The notes: generated by a model from the sequence alone, not told the origin. A stretch of DNA of 64,000 nucleotides from Nocardia caishijiensis NBRC 108228 (GCF_001612825.1 NZ_BDBE01000023.1:1-64000), one strand, 5' to 3'; positions 38,291 through 47,412 are shown, counted from the stretch's first letter. Translations and numbers: made by a program.

Positions 38291-39868
38291 TCAGCGGATG
38301 GTCAGGACGCGGGTGTGGAGGCCGGTGGCGCCGTCCGGAAAAGGTGGGACTCGCTCGGCTGTCTGGACGTAGCCGGAAGCATCGGTCGCCCGGACTCGTA
38401 GGGAGTGCGTGCCGGGGGAGGCGTCCCAGTGCCAGGTCCACTGGCGCCACGTATCGAGGGAGTACGCCTCGGCCAGTGTCGCTCGCTGCCACGGTCCGTC
38501 ATCGACCTGGACTTCGACGGTGGCGATGCCACGGCCCTGCGCCCAGGCCACGCCCGCGACCACGACCTGGCCCGCTGGCAGGGTCGCGAAGGCCGAGGGC
38601 ACGTCGATGCGCGACGCGGTCTTGATCGGTGCCCGAGCTGCCCACCCGCGCCGCGTCCAGTACGCCTCGGCGCGGTCGAAGCGCGTCACCTCGAGGTCGA
38701 CGACCCACTTGGTCGCGGAGACGTACCCGTACAGCCCGGGCACGATCATTCGCGCGGGATAGCCGTGCCGCACCGGCAGGGCCGCGCCGTTCATGGCGAC
38801 CGCGAGCAGCGCGTCCCGGTTGTCGGTGAGCGCGGCCAGCGGGGTGCTGGCGGTGAAACCGTCGATGCTGCGCGACAACACCATGTCGGCGTCGGCGGAC
38901 GGGGATGCCTCGGCGAGCAGATCCGCCAGCCGGTAGCCGGTCCAGCGGGCCGTGCCGAGCAGATCGCCGCCGACCTCGTTGGAGACGCAGGTGAGCGTGA
39001 TGACCGAATCCACGGCCTCGCGTGCGGCGAGGTCGTCGTAGTCGAGCCGGATCTCGCGCTCGACCATGCCGTGGATGCGCAGCTGCCAGTCCGCGCGAGT
39101 CAGTGACGGCAACTGCAGTGCGGTGTCGACGCGGTAGAAATCGTCGGCGTCGGTGACGAACGGGGTGATGCCCTGAACCGGCAGATCTGTTCCCGCCGAC
39201 ACGGGCGGCGCGGGTTCGGCGACCCGGGGCAGCACGAAGGCGGCACGGTCGGCCGCGATGTCGCGCAATCGGGTGGCCAGGTAGCGTCCGGCCACGCCCG
39301 CCGCGACGACACCTACGGTGACGCCGGTCAGGGTCAGGACGAAACCACGTCGGCTCGTTCCGCCGGGCGACTCCGAGAGCGATCGCGTTCGAGCCACGCG
39401 AGCACTCCGAGCAGCAGGAGATGCCGGGAATCGCACGAACAACACGGTCAGCGCGAGCACGCCCGCGAGAGTTCCGGCGAGCGCGGGCACCGCGAACCAG
39501 AAGGTGGCATTCGGACGGCGCACCGCCAGGAAGGCGACGAGCACGCCGAGCGCGGTGAGCGCGCCCGCCGCGAGGGTGACGCGGCGTCGGGCGAGCTCAC
39601 CGAGCAGGCTCGCCGCCACCACCATCACCGCGCCCATCGAGATGGCCAGCGCCAGTTTGTCGTTGGCGCCGAACCAGCGGATCGCGCTGTCCTTCAACCA
39701 CTTCGGTGTGTTGTCCACGACCGTGGCGCCGAGTACGAAGAACGGCGACGCGGACGGCGCGACGACCGCGGCCACGAGATGACCGACCGTGAGTACGGCC
39801 GCCGCCGCCACCGTAGCGGCGGCCGCGGCCGCGAGATGTCCCAGCCGCCTGGGCTCAGGGTGGACCAT
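38291..39868 (-). CDS. Membrane-anchored molybdopterin oxidoreductase (sulfite-oxidase family)
   Basis: A 525-residue protein: an N-terminal membrane domain of several helices (about residues 10-175), then a sulfite-oxidase-type molybdopterin domain and a C-terminal Mo-co dimerisation domain. The cysteine in TLTCVSNEVGGDLLGTARWTGYRL is the expected Mo ligand. ATG 39868 follows AGGAGG. It lies directly downstream of rskA (47 bp). A membrane-bound redox enzyme beside sigK suggests membership in the SigK regulon, but its substrate is unknown. Confidence 0.88.
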   Translation of the reverse strand: MVHPEPRRLGHLAAAAAATVAAAAVLTVGHLVAAVVAPSASPFFVLGATVVDNTPKWLKDSAIRWFGANDKLALAISMGAVMVVAASLLGELARRRVTLAAGALTALGVLVAFLAVRRPNATFWFAVPALAGTLAGVLALTVLFVRFPASPAARSARVARTRSLSESPGGTSRRGFVLTLTGVTVGVVAAGVAGRYLATRLRDIAADRAAFVLPRVAEPAPPVSAGTDLPVQGITPFVTDADDFYRVDTALQLPSLTRADWQLRIHGMVEREIRLDYDDLAAREAVDSVITLTCVSNEVGGDLLGTARWTGYRLADLLAEASPSADADMVLSRSIDGFTASTPLAALTDNRDALLAVAMNGAALPVRHGYPARMIVPGLYGYVSATKWVVDLEVTRFDRAEAYWTRRGWAARAPIKTASRIDVPSAFATLPAGQVVVAGVAWAQGRGIATVEVQVDDGPWQRATLAEAYSLDTWRQWTWHWDASPGTHSLRVRATDASGYVQTAERVPPFPDGATGLHTRVLTIR

Positions 39869-39915
39869 GCTGACCTCCTGAAGATGTGGCTGCCCGCACG
39901 TCTCCCTCGGGCGGG

Positions 39916-40641
39916 TCAGTCGACCGTCATGCCGGTGAGCACCGGGAGCGTCGGGGCAGGCGAACCGCCCGTGGGTTCGACTGTCACGGCCAGTACGTCG
40001 GCCGATCGGACCGGGGTGACGATCATGGGCTGTCCGGCCAGCACGGCGACCGATTCCGGTTGCCCGCCGGGCGGCACGCGCCACAGCTGATACGCCCGGT
40101 CAGCGGGCAGAACCGGTAGATCGTGGAACTCCACGGCCGCGGCGCCGAGCTCCTTCGACAGGTGCACGACCATTTCACCGCCGCCGGTGACAGCGGCCGA
40201 ACCCGTCCGGCTGTCGGGCTGCTCCAGCACCTGTTGCGCGGTGACCGCGCCCGGTCCGTCGTTCGCCCGGTCTACGGTCACTGTGATGCCCACAGCCGCA
40301 CCTGCGAGCACGACCGCTGCCGCTGCCGCCGCGAGCCATCGCGCTCGGCCGCGCCCAGCCACGGAGTTCGTCCTCAGCGGCTGGGCGCCGCGCTGGTCCA
40401 ACGCCTGCAAGATCGCCGCCTCCAGCTGGGCGGGCGGTGTCACCACGTCCATCGCTGTGAGCGCGGCGAGCGTCTCCTGGATACGCCGCACGTTGGCGTG
40501 GAATTCGGCGGCCACAACGGTTCCCTCGGCCGCCAGCCGCTCCTCGATATCGTGGCGTTCCCGGGCATCGAGTGCGTCCAAGGCGTAGGGGTACGCCTGG
40601 TCGAACCACGACCAAGGGGTCCGCCGATCTGTATCGCTCAT
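39916..40641 (-). CDS. rskA: Anti-sigma factor RskA
   Basis: A 241-residue membrane anti-sigma factor: a cytoplasmic N-terminal domain (YALDALDARERHDIEERLA), one transmembrane helix (WLAAAAAAVVLAGAAVGITVTV) and an extracytoplasmic RskA domain (VEFHDLPVLPADRAYQLWRVPPGGQPESVAVL). It holds SigK at the membrane until regulated proteolysis. Its ATG overlaps the sigK stop (ATGA). Confidence 0.92.
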   Translation of the reverse strand: MSDTDRRTPWSWFDQAYPYALDALDARERHDIEERLAAEGTVVAAEFHANVRRIQETLAALTAMDVVTPPAQLEAAILQALDQRGAQPLRTNSVAGRGRARWLAAAAAAVVLAGAAVGITVTVDRANDGPGAVTAQQVLEQPDSRTGSAAVTGGGEMVVHLSKELGAAAVEFHDLPVLPADRAYQLWRVPPGGQPESVAVLAGQPMIVTPVRSADVLAVTVEPTGGSPAPTLPVLTGMTVD

Positions 40642-41288
40642 CGGGAAGTCCCTCCGGTCAAACAGTTCTCGAGCCTCTTCAAACCGTCCCGGATCCGGCT
40701 CTTCACCGTCGGCAACGGTACTGCCAAGGTCTCGGAGACCTCGACGTATGTGCGCCCGCTGTAATACGCGAGCGCGACCGCTTCGCGCTGCAGGGCGGTC
40801 ATCGTTTCCAGGCAATCCAGCACCGACTGCTCGTCGAGTCGCTGGGTGACTTCCTCGGACACCACGTCGTGATCGCGTCCGAGATGACAGTGGCCGAACA
40901 CGATGTCACGACTCGTGGCGGACTGCTCGGCGCGCACCCGGTCGACAGCACGTCGGTGGGTGAGCATCATCAGCCAACCGATCGGGCTCGCCTTGTCCGG
41001 GTCGTAGTCCGCGGCCAACGACCAGACCTGCAGGAAGACTTCCTGCGCGATCTCCTCGGCGAGGGCATGGCTACGCACGACCCGCAGGGCGAGGCCGAAG
41101 ACCCGTGGACTGGTGGTCCGATAGAACTCGGTGAACGCCGGTCTACTGCCCGCGGCGACGTCGTAGAGCAGTGTCACCAGCCGAGCCTGCACAGCCCGGT
41201 CCGCCCCGCGGTCGGTGGGACAGGCGGGCGGCGGATCGGTGGGTACCGATCGCAGGCGGATCGGCGAGGGTTCGGGGACATTCGTCAT
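40638..41288 (-). CDS. sigK: ECF sigma factor SigK
   Basis: A 216-residue ECF sigma factor. Region 2 is FTEFYRTTSPRVFGLALRVVRSHALAEEIAQEVFLQVW, and region 4 is ALQREAVALAYYSGRTYVEVSETLAVPLPTVKSRIRDGLKRL. Pairing with rskA and the adjacent MPT83-like fasciclin gene identifies it as SigK. A SigK-like promoter is present upstream, pointing to autoregulation. Confidence 0.92.
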   Translation of the reverse strand: MTNVPEPSPIRLRSVPTDPPPACPTDRGADRAVQARLVTLLYDVAAGSRPAFTEFYRTTSPRVFGLALRVVRSHALAEEIAQEVFLQVWSLAADYDPDKASPIGWLMMLTHRRAVDRVRAEQSATSRDIVFGHCHLGRDHDVVSEEVTQRLDEQSVLDCLETMTALQREAVALAYYSGRTYVEVSETLAVPLPTVKSRIRDGLKRLENCLTGGTSR

Positions 41289-41322
41289 CGTTGATCCCCT
41301 GTTTCCATGCGCATGGGAGGGA

Positions 41323-41349
41323 TTTCGCACCACCCGTGCCGCCGGATGG
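41323..41349 (-). promoter_or_regulatory. SigK-like promoter upstream of sigK
   Basis: On the minus strand CCATCC (-35, 41344-41349) is followed after 15 bp by GCGAAA (-10, 41323-41328), four of six matches to the CCGAAT -10 reported for mycobacterial SigK (CCATCC-N15/16-CCGAAT). It lies 34 bp before the sigK ATG. Confidence 0.55.
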
Positions 41350-41404
41350 GTGGTGCGACAGAATTCTTCTCCCGAGCGTACGGTCCGCGCCAGTGCCCGC
41401 GTGT

Positions 41405-42046
41405 TCACGCTGGTGGCATGAGCACTGTGTCGATCATGTACACGGTGGCGTTGGCGGTTTGGACCCCGCCGCACAGCACCTTCGCGTCGTTGACCGTCAG
41501 GTTGTCGCCGGAACCGCTGACCTTCACGTCGGCGCCCTGCACCGTCGCGTGTGTACCGGCGATCTGCGGGGGCTCGATCCGACCGGGAACCACGTGGTAG
41601 GTCAGGATGGTCGTCAAGGTCGCCGAGTCGGTCTTCAACGACTCGATGGTGGCGGGATCGATCTTCGCGAACGCCGAGTCGACCGGTGCGAACACGGTGA
41701 ACTGTCCGCCGTTGAGCGTGTCGACCAGATTCACATCCGGGTTGAGCTTGCCCGACACCGCCGACACGAGGGTGGTCAACATCGGATTGTTGGACGCCGC
41801 CACGGCGACCGGGTCCTGCGCCATGCCCGCCACCGAGCCCGGGCCGGAGGGGACCTGAGCCGCGTACTCCGCGCATCCCGGCCCGACCGGGCCCGAGGCT
41901 GCCGGGGCGCCCATCGCCGAGGAGGTGGCCGCCGTGGTGCTCGCGGCTGTCGCCGTGTCGGCCTCGTCGTCCTGCGAACAGGCCGTCAGGCCGACTACCG
42001 AACCGAGCAGCAGGGCCGCCATCAGGGAATTACGTACAGATCGCAT
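41405..42046 (-). CDS. Fasciclin-domain lipoprotein, MPT83-like
   Basis: A 213-residue lipoprotein: a signal peptide with lipobox VGLTAC, a Thr/Ala-rich linker, then a fasciclin domain ([43 protein letters not shown], then [12 protein letters not shown] and [22 protein letters not shown]). Close in layout to mycobacterial MPT83/MPT70, the major SigK-controlled antigens. Here it is next to sigK itself and has a SigK-like promoter. Confidence 0.92.
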   Translation of the reverse strand: MRSVRNSLMAALLLGSVVGLTACSQDDEADTATAASTTAATSSAMGAPAASGPVGPGCAEYAAQVPSGPGSVAGMAQDPVAVAASNNPMLTTLVSAVSGKLNPDVNLVDTLNGGQFTVFAPVDSAFAKIDPATIESLKTDSATLTTILTYHVVPGRIEPPQIAGTHATVQGADVKVSGSGDNLTVNDAKVLCGGVQTANATVYMIDTVLMPPA

Positions 42047-42103
42047 CGTCTTCCATCACTTCCGTCCAGGCGGTCGCAGCCGCACAGCTGTTTGACGGAA
42101 GGA

Positions 42104-42130
42104 TTTCGGCCAGCCACCCGACCCGGATGG
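42104..42130 (-). promoter_or_regulatory. SigK-like promoter upstream of the fasciclin gene
   Basis: On the minus strand CCATCC (42125-42130), a 15-bp spacer, then CCGAAA (42104-42109) matches the reported SigK consensus at 11 of 12 hexamer positions. The -10 is 57 bp before the start codon. Confidence 0.7.
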
Positions 42131-42133
42131 GCG

Positions 42134-42400
42134 CTACTTTCCCGTGCGTTCCCGATGCTGACATCCAGGCCAGCAACACGGCCGCCGCTGCCCCTCTTCG
42201 AGCTCCTCCTGCGTCCGCCGAATCCGCCGCTCCCGCGTCGCGACCTGCTTGGCGTCCTCCACCCAGCAGATGAACTCGTTGCGCGCCAACGGCGTGATGT
42301 CGCGCCACGCCGCCAACGCCACCGCGTTCGCACTCAACGCCGCCCGAAGATCCGCGGGCAACTCGTGCACCACACCCCCTGGCACCGTCCGATCACTCAT
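42134..42400 (-). CDS. Small YdeI/OmpD-associated-like protein
   Basis: An 88-residue protein: HELPADLRAALSANAVALAAWRDITPLARNEFICWVEDAKQVATRERRIRRTQEELEEGQRRPCCWPGC. This matches the C-terminal module of the YdeI/OmpD-associated family, which also occurs alone in actinobacteria. Function is unknown. ATG 42400 follows a GGGGTG sequence. Confidence 0.8.
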   Translation of the reverse strand: MSDRTVPGGVVHELPADLRAALSANAVALAAWRDITPLARNEFICWVEDAKQVATRERRIRRTQEELEEGQRRPCCWPGCQHRERTGK

Positions 42401-42420
42401 CACCCCAGGTTAACGCCGCG

Positions 42421-42855
42421 TCAGGCCGACGCCGAGGTCGAGCCGCTCCCGTCCAGCAAAGCGTTCACATCGATGGTCTGCAGATGTGAACGCACTCGTT
42501 CGGCGAAGACCGAAGCTCCCGCTGCTCTGAGCCTGTCGGGCAGGCTCACACTCCCTGTCCCGCTGCGATTGATGTGATAGACGAGTTGTTCGCCGATCAC
42601 CGCTCGCACCACGTGCGGCATCGCACTGTCGACGTATTCGAAGAACTCGTCGGCCGTGTAGATCTCGTATGGCAGATCACCGAGTTGTGTGAAGTCCTTG
42701 CCGTTGTCGGTCAGCAGAATGTCGGCCTTGCTCTGTGCGGCGGCGCAATGGACGTGCGCGTCACCGGGATCGGAGTAGGTGACCGAGCGGTCGATCGTGT
42801 ACCCGGTGACCCGGCGAGTAGGACATCCACGGGCCCAACGGAATTGGCGAACCGC
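42421..42855 (-). pseudogene. N-terminally truncated PIN-domain toxin (VapC-like) remnant
   Basis: Directly after the antitoxin stop, the same frame stays open for 144 codons and encodes the C-terminal part of a PIN ribonuclease: VTGYTIDRSVTYSDPGDAHVHCAAAQ, ADILLTDNGKDF, then a PHVVRAVIGEQLVYHIN tail. No ATG, GTG or TTG start precedes the conserved part, and the N-terminal portion with the first catalytic aspartate is absent. Full-length partners of this antitoxin type are around 190-200 residues (from memory of the family). The toxin is therefore probably dead. Confidence 0.8.
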
Positions 42856-43332
42856 CTATGACTCCGGGAGGTGGAGATCGTCTTCGAATGCGCGCAGGTC
42901 GTCGAAGGCTGCTCGCTGCTCGGCGCGTTGGCTGTCTCGGTGCGACAACACGTCGGCGGTCTTCAGTCGCGTGTGCGAGCCGACCTTGTGTGCCGGGATC
43001 CGCCCTTCGCGGATGAGCTTGACCAGGGTCGGACGCGAGATGTCCAGCATGCGCGCGGCGACCGTTGTCGTCACTTCGTTGGGGACACTGCCGACTGTGA
43101 CGGTGCATCCGCGTGCGACCAGATCCAGCACCTGGGATATCAGTGCGGTGAGCCCGGCGGGCATCTCCACCGAGGCGCCGGTCTCCAGGGCGACGGTGAT
43201 GCCCGCCGAGCCGGCAGTCGGTCGCGAGCCGTTGGCTTGCTCGACATCCGAGATGAAGGTTCGGGCTTCGGCGACCTCGTTGTCACTGATCGACAGCACA
43301 GCCTTGTCGTCGCGAATGAATGAGGTACTCAT
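42856..43332 (-). CDS. Helix-turn-helix (excisionase-type) antitoxin of a PIN system
   Basis: A 158-residue protein with a MerR/excisionase-type helix-turn-helix: EVTTTVAARMLDISRPTLVKLIREGRIPAHKVGSHTRLKTADVL, followed by an acidic, charged C-terminus (FDDLRAFEDDLHLPES). Such proteins are the antitoxins of one group of PIN-domain toxins. The toxin gene after it is truncated. GAGGGGAG precedes ATG 43332. A perfect palindrome upstream is a likely autoregulatory operator. Confidence 0.82.
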   Translation of the reverse strand: MSTSFIRDDKAVLSISDNEVAEARTFISDVEQANGSRPTAGSAGITVALETGASVEMPAGLTALISQVLDLVARGCTVTVGSVPNEVTTTVAARMLDISRPTLVKLIREGRIPAHKVGSHTRLKTADVLSHRDSQRAEQRAAFDDLRAFEDDLHLPES

Positions 43333-43380
43333 GGCCTCGAACTCCCCTCAGTTCTCGTCGGTAGAGCCAGCATACCGGAG

Positions 43381-43398
43381 TTGCACTTATAAGTGCAA
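43381..43398. promoter_or_regulatory. Perfect 18-bp palindrome, operator of the antitoxin gene
   Basis: TTGCACTTATAAGTGCAA is a perfect palindrome 48 bp before the antitoxin start. Read on the minus strand, its TTGCAC can act as a -35, with TATGCT as -10 after 18 bp, so bound protein would block the promoter. Confidence 0.75.
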
Positions 43399-43450
43399 TA
43401 TTCATGAGTACCCGTATTCCCGGGCGTGATAGCGCCGAGGTCGTGGACGC

Positions 43451-44961
43451 CTACGGCGCCGGACTGTTCTCCAACTGGCCGGTGGGGGAGGTGAACACGT
43501 AGTCGGACAGGTCGAAATGGCCGCTGCGCCAGGCGGCTTCCAGCGTGGACGACGGGCGCAGCGGCACATCGCCGTGCTTGTCGAAGTAGTAGCTGTTCGC
43601 GTTGGCGCAGCTGTCCTGCCAGAACACCTGGCCGTCGCGCCGGGCGAGCACTTCGCGGAAGAACCGGTCGTTGGCCTCGCGCCGGACCTCCACCCGGGTG
43701 GCGCCGGTGTCGCGGGCCCGGCGCAGGCAGCGCAGGATGTGGCGGGTCTGGTTCTCGATGAGCGTGAAGTACGAGGCGCCGTTGTAGCCGTAGGGCCCAT
43801 GATGGAGAAATAGTTGGGGAACCCCGGCACGCTGACACCCTCGTAGGCCTGCAGCCGGTTCTCGTCCCACCACTTCTCCAGGTCGAGGCCGTCGACGCCG
43901 TGCAGGTCGTAGGTGGGCATGTTGCCCGACTCCATCACCTTGAAGCCGGTGGCGAGGATCAGCACGTCGGCCGGGTGTTCGGTGTCGGAGGTGCGCACAC
44001 CGGTCGCGGTTACCTCGGTGATGGGCGCGGTTTCCAGCGTGACGTTCGCGCGGTTGTAGGTGGCGAGGTAGTCGTTGGAGAAGCTGGGCCGTTTGCAGCC
44101 GAGGGCATAGTTCGGGGTGAGTTTCGCGCGCACGGCCGGGTCTTTCACCTGGCGGCGCAGATGGGCCAGCCCGGTGCGCTCGCCGATCGCGGCGGTTGGC
44201 AGCGAACGGTGGTAGTGGGCGGCCAGCGGGAAGGTGACTTCGACATAGGTCTGGCTGATCAGCCGGGTGAGGGTGCGGCCGCCGGGCAGGCGCAGTGCCA
44301 AGCGCGCGGGCGCGGGCAGGGGCAGGTCGGGGCGGGGCAGGCACCAGATCGGGGTGCGCTGGAACACCGTGAGGTGCTCGACCTGAGGCGCGATCTCCGG
44401 GATCACCTGCACCGCCGACGCGCCGGTCCCGATGACCGCGACCCGCTTGCCGCGCAGTTCGAGGTCGTGATCCCAGCGTGCGGTGTGCACCGTGGTTCCG
44501 GCGAAGGTCTCGATCCCGGGAATGTCGGGCAGTTTCGGTCGGGTCAGCACGCCGGTCGCGCTCAGCACGAACCGGGCCGTCAGCTCGGCGCCCTCGGCGG
44601 TGCGCAACACCCAACGATCGGCGTCGCTGTCGAAATCGGCGGCCACCACGGTGGTCGCGAAGCGGATATGCGGGCGCAGACCGTACTTGTCCACACAGGA
44701 TTCGGCATAGGCCTTGAGTTCGCGACCCGGCGCGTACACCCGCGACCACTCGGTCCGCTGGTCGAACGAGAACTGGTAGCTGAACGACGGGATGTCGACG
44801 GCGACACCGGGATAGGTGTTCCAATGCCAGGTTCCGCCGACCCCGTCGGCGTCGTCGACCAGCAGGAAGTCCTCGAATCCGGCCTCGCGCAGCGCGATGG
44901 CGGCACCGATCCCGGAGAATCCGGCGCCGACGATGATGATCTCGTGCTCGATGGTGCTCAT
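43451..44961 (-). pseudogene. Baeyer-Villiger-type flavin monooxygenase with a single-base frameshift
   Basis: Class B flavoprotein monooxygenase. IIIVGAGFSGIG binds FAD, FAGTTVHTARWD is the FxGxxxHxxxW fingerprint, and VIGTGASAVQVIPEIA binds NADPH. The reading frame runs well to GFPNYFSIMGP, then continues in another frame with YGYNGASYFTLIENQTRHILRCL and a normal C-terminus ending at 43451. One C is missing at GGGCCC (43793-43798 on +), where four Cs would restore the frame. Joined length would be about 503 residues, normal for the family. It may be a real mutation or a homopolymer sequencing error. Confidence 0.88.
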
Positions 44962-45085
44962 GCCGCCGCCCCGCGCAGACGCGGTCCCGGTACGCGCCGG
45001 GTACTGGGGTAGCTGATTCGCTCGATCATGCTGATTCCTTTCTGAAGGCTCACGCCGACAACGGCGGTCCCGGCGTGGTCGTCGG

Positions 45086-45646
45086 TCATCGCCCACGTCG
45101 AGTCGGCGGGCATGCCCCGACTCTGTCGTCCGACTGATCACCGCGACCGATCGTGCGCACGACGTGGTCGGCATCGTCGGCGAAGACGATGGTGTCCACC
45201 CGGTGCTCGATCCCGTCGACGGTGCGTACGCCGAGCGGCACCAGCCGCGCGACCGGCCAGGTGACCAGGCGGCAGTGCGGTCTCCGCAGGGTGCGGTAGT
45301 AGCTGTCGTGCACGGCGACACCCGCCTCGTCGTCGGGGGTGAGCCGGTACCGCAACCACGAATCACGCACCTGTATACGGAGATTCGTGCGTGCGGCGAG
45401 GTGCACCAGGTGATCCGGCGCGTGTCGCAGCACGCTCGCGGGCAGTGGGGCGCGTGGCACGATCCAGACGGCCTCGGTCTGGAAGACCGTCACCCGCGCC
45501 GCCTCGGCCGCGATGCCGGGCAGCAGCCGCGCCGCCGCCGCGCCGGAGCCGATGATCGCCACCCGCTCGCCGGTGAATTCCCGGCGCGGCTGGAAATCGA
45601 GGTGGTGGACGATTCGGCCGTCGAATGTTCCAGGGAGCCTGTTCAT
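45086..45646 (-). CDS. Half-size flavoprotein monooxygenase-like protein (NADPH-domain fragment)
   Basis: A 186-residue protein resembling only the NADPH-binding middle of class B monooxygenases. FDGRIVHHLDFQPR recalls a degraded FxGxxxHxxxW, and VAIIGSGAAAARLLPGIAAEAARVTVFQTEAVWIVPRAP is the Rossmann part. The N-terminal FAD domain is absent. Yet its ATG overlaps the diiron gene stop (ATGA) and the frame is clean, so it is probably translated. It may be a decaying duplicate or an accessory protein. Confidence 0.7.
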   Translation of the reverse strand: MNRLPGTFDGRIVHHLDFQPRREFTGERVAIIGSGAAAARLLPGIAAEAARVTVFQTEAVWIVPRAPLPASVLRHAPDHLVHLAARTNLRIQVRDSWLRYRLTPDDEAGVAVHDSYYRTLRRPHCRLVTWPVARLVPLGVRTVDGIEHRVDTIVFADDADHVVRTIGRGDQSDDRVGACPPTRRGR

Positions 45647-46566
45647 TTCGCGACCGGATCGTAGGTGAGTTCACGGACCCACGACGGACGGTGCCCGAGC
45701 ACCCGGATCGGAAACCGGTCGATGCAGGCGCTCGACACGTCGGCGAGCAGTTGGAACGGCTGGCGACGGTCGATGGTGGCCTTCGCGTGCAGACGCACCA
45801 CGTGATAGAGCGGCAGCCGCCTGATCTGCGGGCTGCGCTCACCGACGGTCTCGTAGCGGCGCACCGCGTTCCACAGCTTCTCCTCGTCCAGCCCGAGCGC
45901 CACGATGTTCGCCGCCATCCGGGAGAGCAGCGGCGCGTAGAGCAGGGCGCCGAGTACGAACGACGGTCGTGCCGCGAAACCGGCTGTCTCGATGGCGATC
46001 CTGCGCAGCGGACCGGCGCCGAGCTGTTCGAGCACCTGGAAACCGACGGCCAGGTGCCGGGATTCGTCGCTGTTGATGTGTCGGAAGACCTCGTGACACA
46101 CCGGGTCGTCGACCTCGTCGAGCAGGAACTTCACCAGCGCGCCGTCCAGTGCCGTCTCCAGCGACGGGATGACGGTGCCGAGCACCGGCAGGGTCAGGTG
46201 CTCGGCGTAGCGGTCGAGCCAACTGATGACGAGGCGAATGTTCTTGTTGGGCACCGGCATCGCGTCGCCGTCGAGCATGCCCCAGCGGCGCATCAGCGCC
46301 AGCTCGGCATTGGCGTGCTTCTGCTCCTCGGCGTGGAAGTGCCGGTAGATCTCGCGCAGCGCACCCGGTGGCGCCTGCCGCACCAGCGCGGCGAAACCTC
46401 GGGCGCCGACGTGTTCGATCCACACCAGATCGGACATGAACGCGGCCAGTCGTGGTCGCTGCTCGTCGGTGATCAGTTCGGCTCCCGGTGCGTCCCAGTC
46501 GATATCGGCCAGGGCCCATTGCTTGGCGCGCACGGTGGCGAGCATGTCGGGATAGGCGAACGTCAT
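45643..46566 (-). CDS. Diiron (ferritin-like) protein, putative oxygenase/reductase
   Basis: A 307-residue all-helical protein with repeated carboxylate/histidine motifs expected for a diiron centre: WIEHVGARGF, HFHAEEQKHANAE and HINSDESRHLAVGF (two E/D-x-x-H pairs in four-helix context), plus a later His-rich helix (LPLYHVVRLHAKATI). Similar proteins occur in actinobacteria beside SDRs and flavin monooxygenases. Substrate is unknown. Co-transcribed with the SDR (18 bp gap) and the half-size flavoprotein (overlap). Confidence 0.75.
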   Translation of the reverse strand: MTFAYPDMLATVRAKQWALADIDWDAPGAELITDEQRPRLAAFMSDLVWIEHVGARGFAALVRQAPPGALREIYRHFHAEEQKHANAELALMRRWGMLDGDAMPVPNKNIRLVISWLDRYAEHLTLPVLGTVIPSLETALDGALVKFLLDEVDDPVCHEVFRHINSDESRHLAVGFQVLEQLGAGPLRRIAIETAGFAARPSFVLGALLYAPLLSRMAANIVALGLDEEKLWNAVRRYETVGERSPQIRRLPLYHVVRLHAKATIDRRQPFQLLADVSSACIDRFPIRVLGHRPSWVRELTYDPVAK

Positions 46567-46584
46567 TGTCCGTCTCCTCTCGGT

Positions 46585-47412
46585 TCAGCGCACGACCCGG
46601 TTCAGCAGGCCCGCCGACCGGGTGTAGGTGGTCGGCATCCAGCGTTTGGCCTGCCACAGCGCTTTGGCTTCCAGTTGTGGCACCACGTAGAGGTCGCCTC
46701 GGTCGACGGCGTCGAGGGTGGTCTTCGCGATGCTCGCGGGTGGTCGGCCGGTCCAACGCAGCAGCGATTCGCCGAGCCGCTCGGCGGTGGCGTCCAGCGG
46801 CGAATCCGCCTGCAGGATTCCGGTTTTCACGGCCGTGGGACAGAGAACGGTGACGCCGACGCCCGTTCCGGACAACTCGGCCGCCATGGTCTCCGACAGC
46901 GCGAGCACTCCCGCCTTGCTCACGTTGTACGCCGCCATCCGTGGTGCCGCGCCGAAGGCGGCGGCGGAGGCGACATTGACCACCGTTCCCCGCCCGGCCG
47001 CGCGCAGGATGGGCGTGAAGACGTGGCAGCCATTGATGACGCCCCACAGATTCACCCCGAGCGTGCGTTCCCAATCGGCGAGGGTGAACTCACCGACGGG
47101 CGGTCCACCGGCGCCGATCCCGGCGTTGTTGATGACGAGCGTCGGCGCGTCGCCGAACCAGTCCCGCGCGAGGGTGGCCAGTGCGGTGACCGCGTCGATC
47201 GCGGTGACATCGCAGCGGGCGCCGATGGCCTTGCCGCCCGCGTTCTCGACGAGAACCGCGGTCTCGGCGGCGCGGTCCGCGTCGATATCGGAGCACACCA
47301 CCCGTCCGCCGCGTCCGCCCAGTTCGACGGCGAAGGCCCGCCCGATCCCGCTGCCCGCGCCGGTGACCACCGCGTCGGCGTGTTCGGTTCGACGGCGTCG
47401 GAACAGGCGCAT
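46585..47412 (-). CDS. Short-chain dehydrogenase/reductase
   Basis: A 275-residue classical SDR: the NAD(P) motif VVTGAGSGIGRAFA, DVTAIDAVTAL, NNAGIGAGG, and the catalytic Ser and YxxxK in VVNVASAAAFGAAPRMAAYNVSKAGVLALS. The substrate is probably a lipid alcohol or steroid-like compound given the monooxygenase neighbours (inference). ATG 47412 is preceded by GAAGGAG. First gene of the leftward oxidative operon and divergent from a TetR gene. Confidence 0.9.
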   Translation of the reverse strand: MRLFRRRRTEHADAVVTGAGSGIGRAFAVELGGRGGRVVCSDIDADRAAETAVLVENAGGKAIGARCDVTAIDAVTALATLARDWFGDAPTLVINNAGIGAGGPPVGEFTLADWERTLGVNLWGVINGCHVFTPILRAAGRGTVVNVASAAAFGAAPRMAAYNVSKAGVLALSETMAAELSGTGVGVTVLCPTAVKTGILQADSPLDATAERLGESLLRWTGRPPASIAKTTLDAVDRGDLYVVPQLEAKALWQAKRWMPTTYTRSAGLLNRVVR

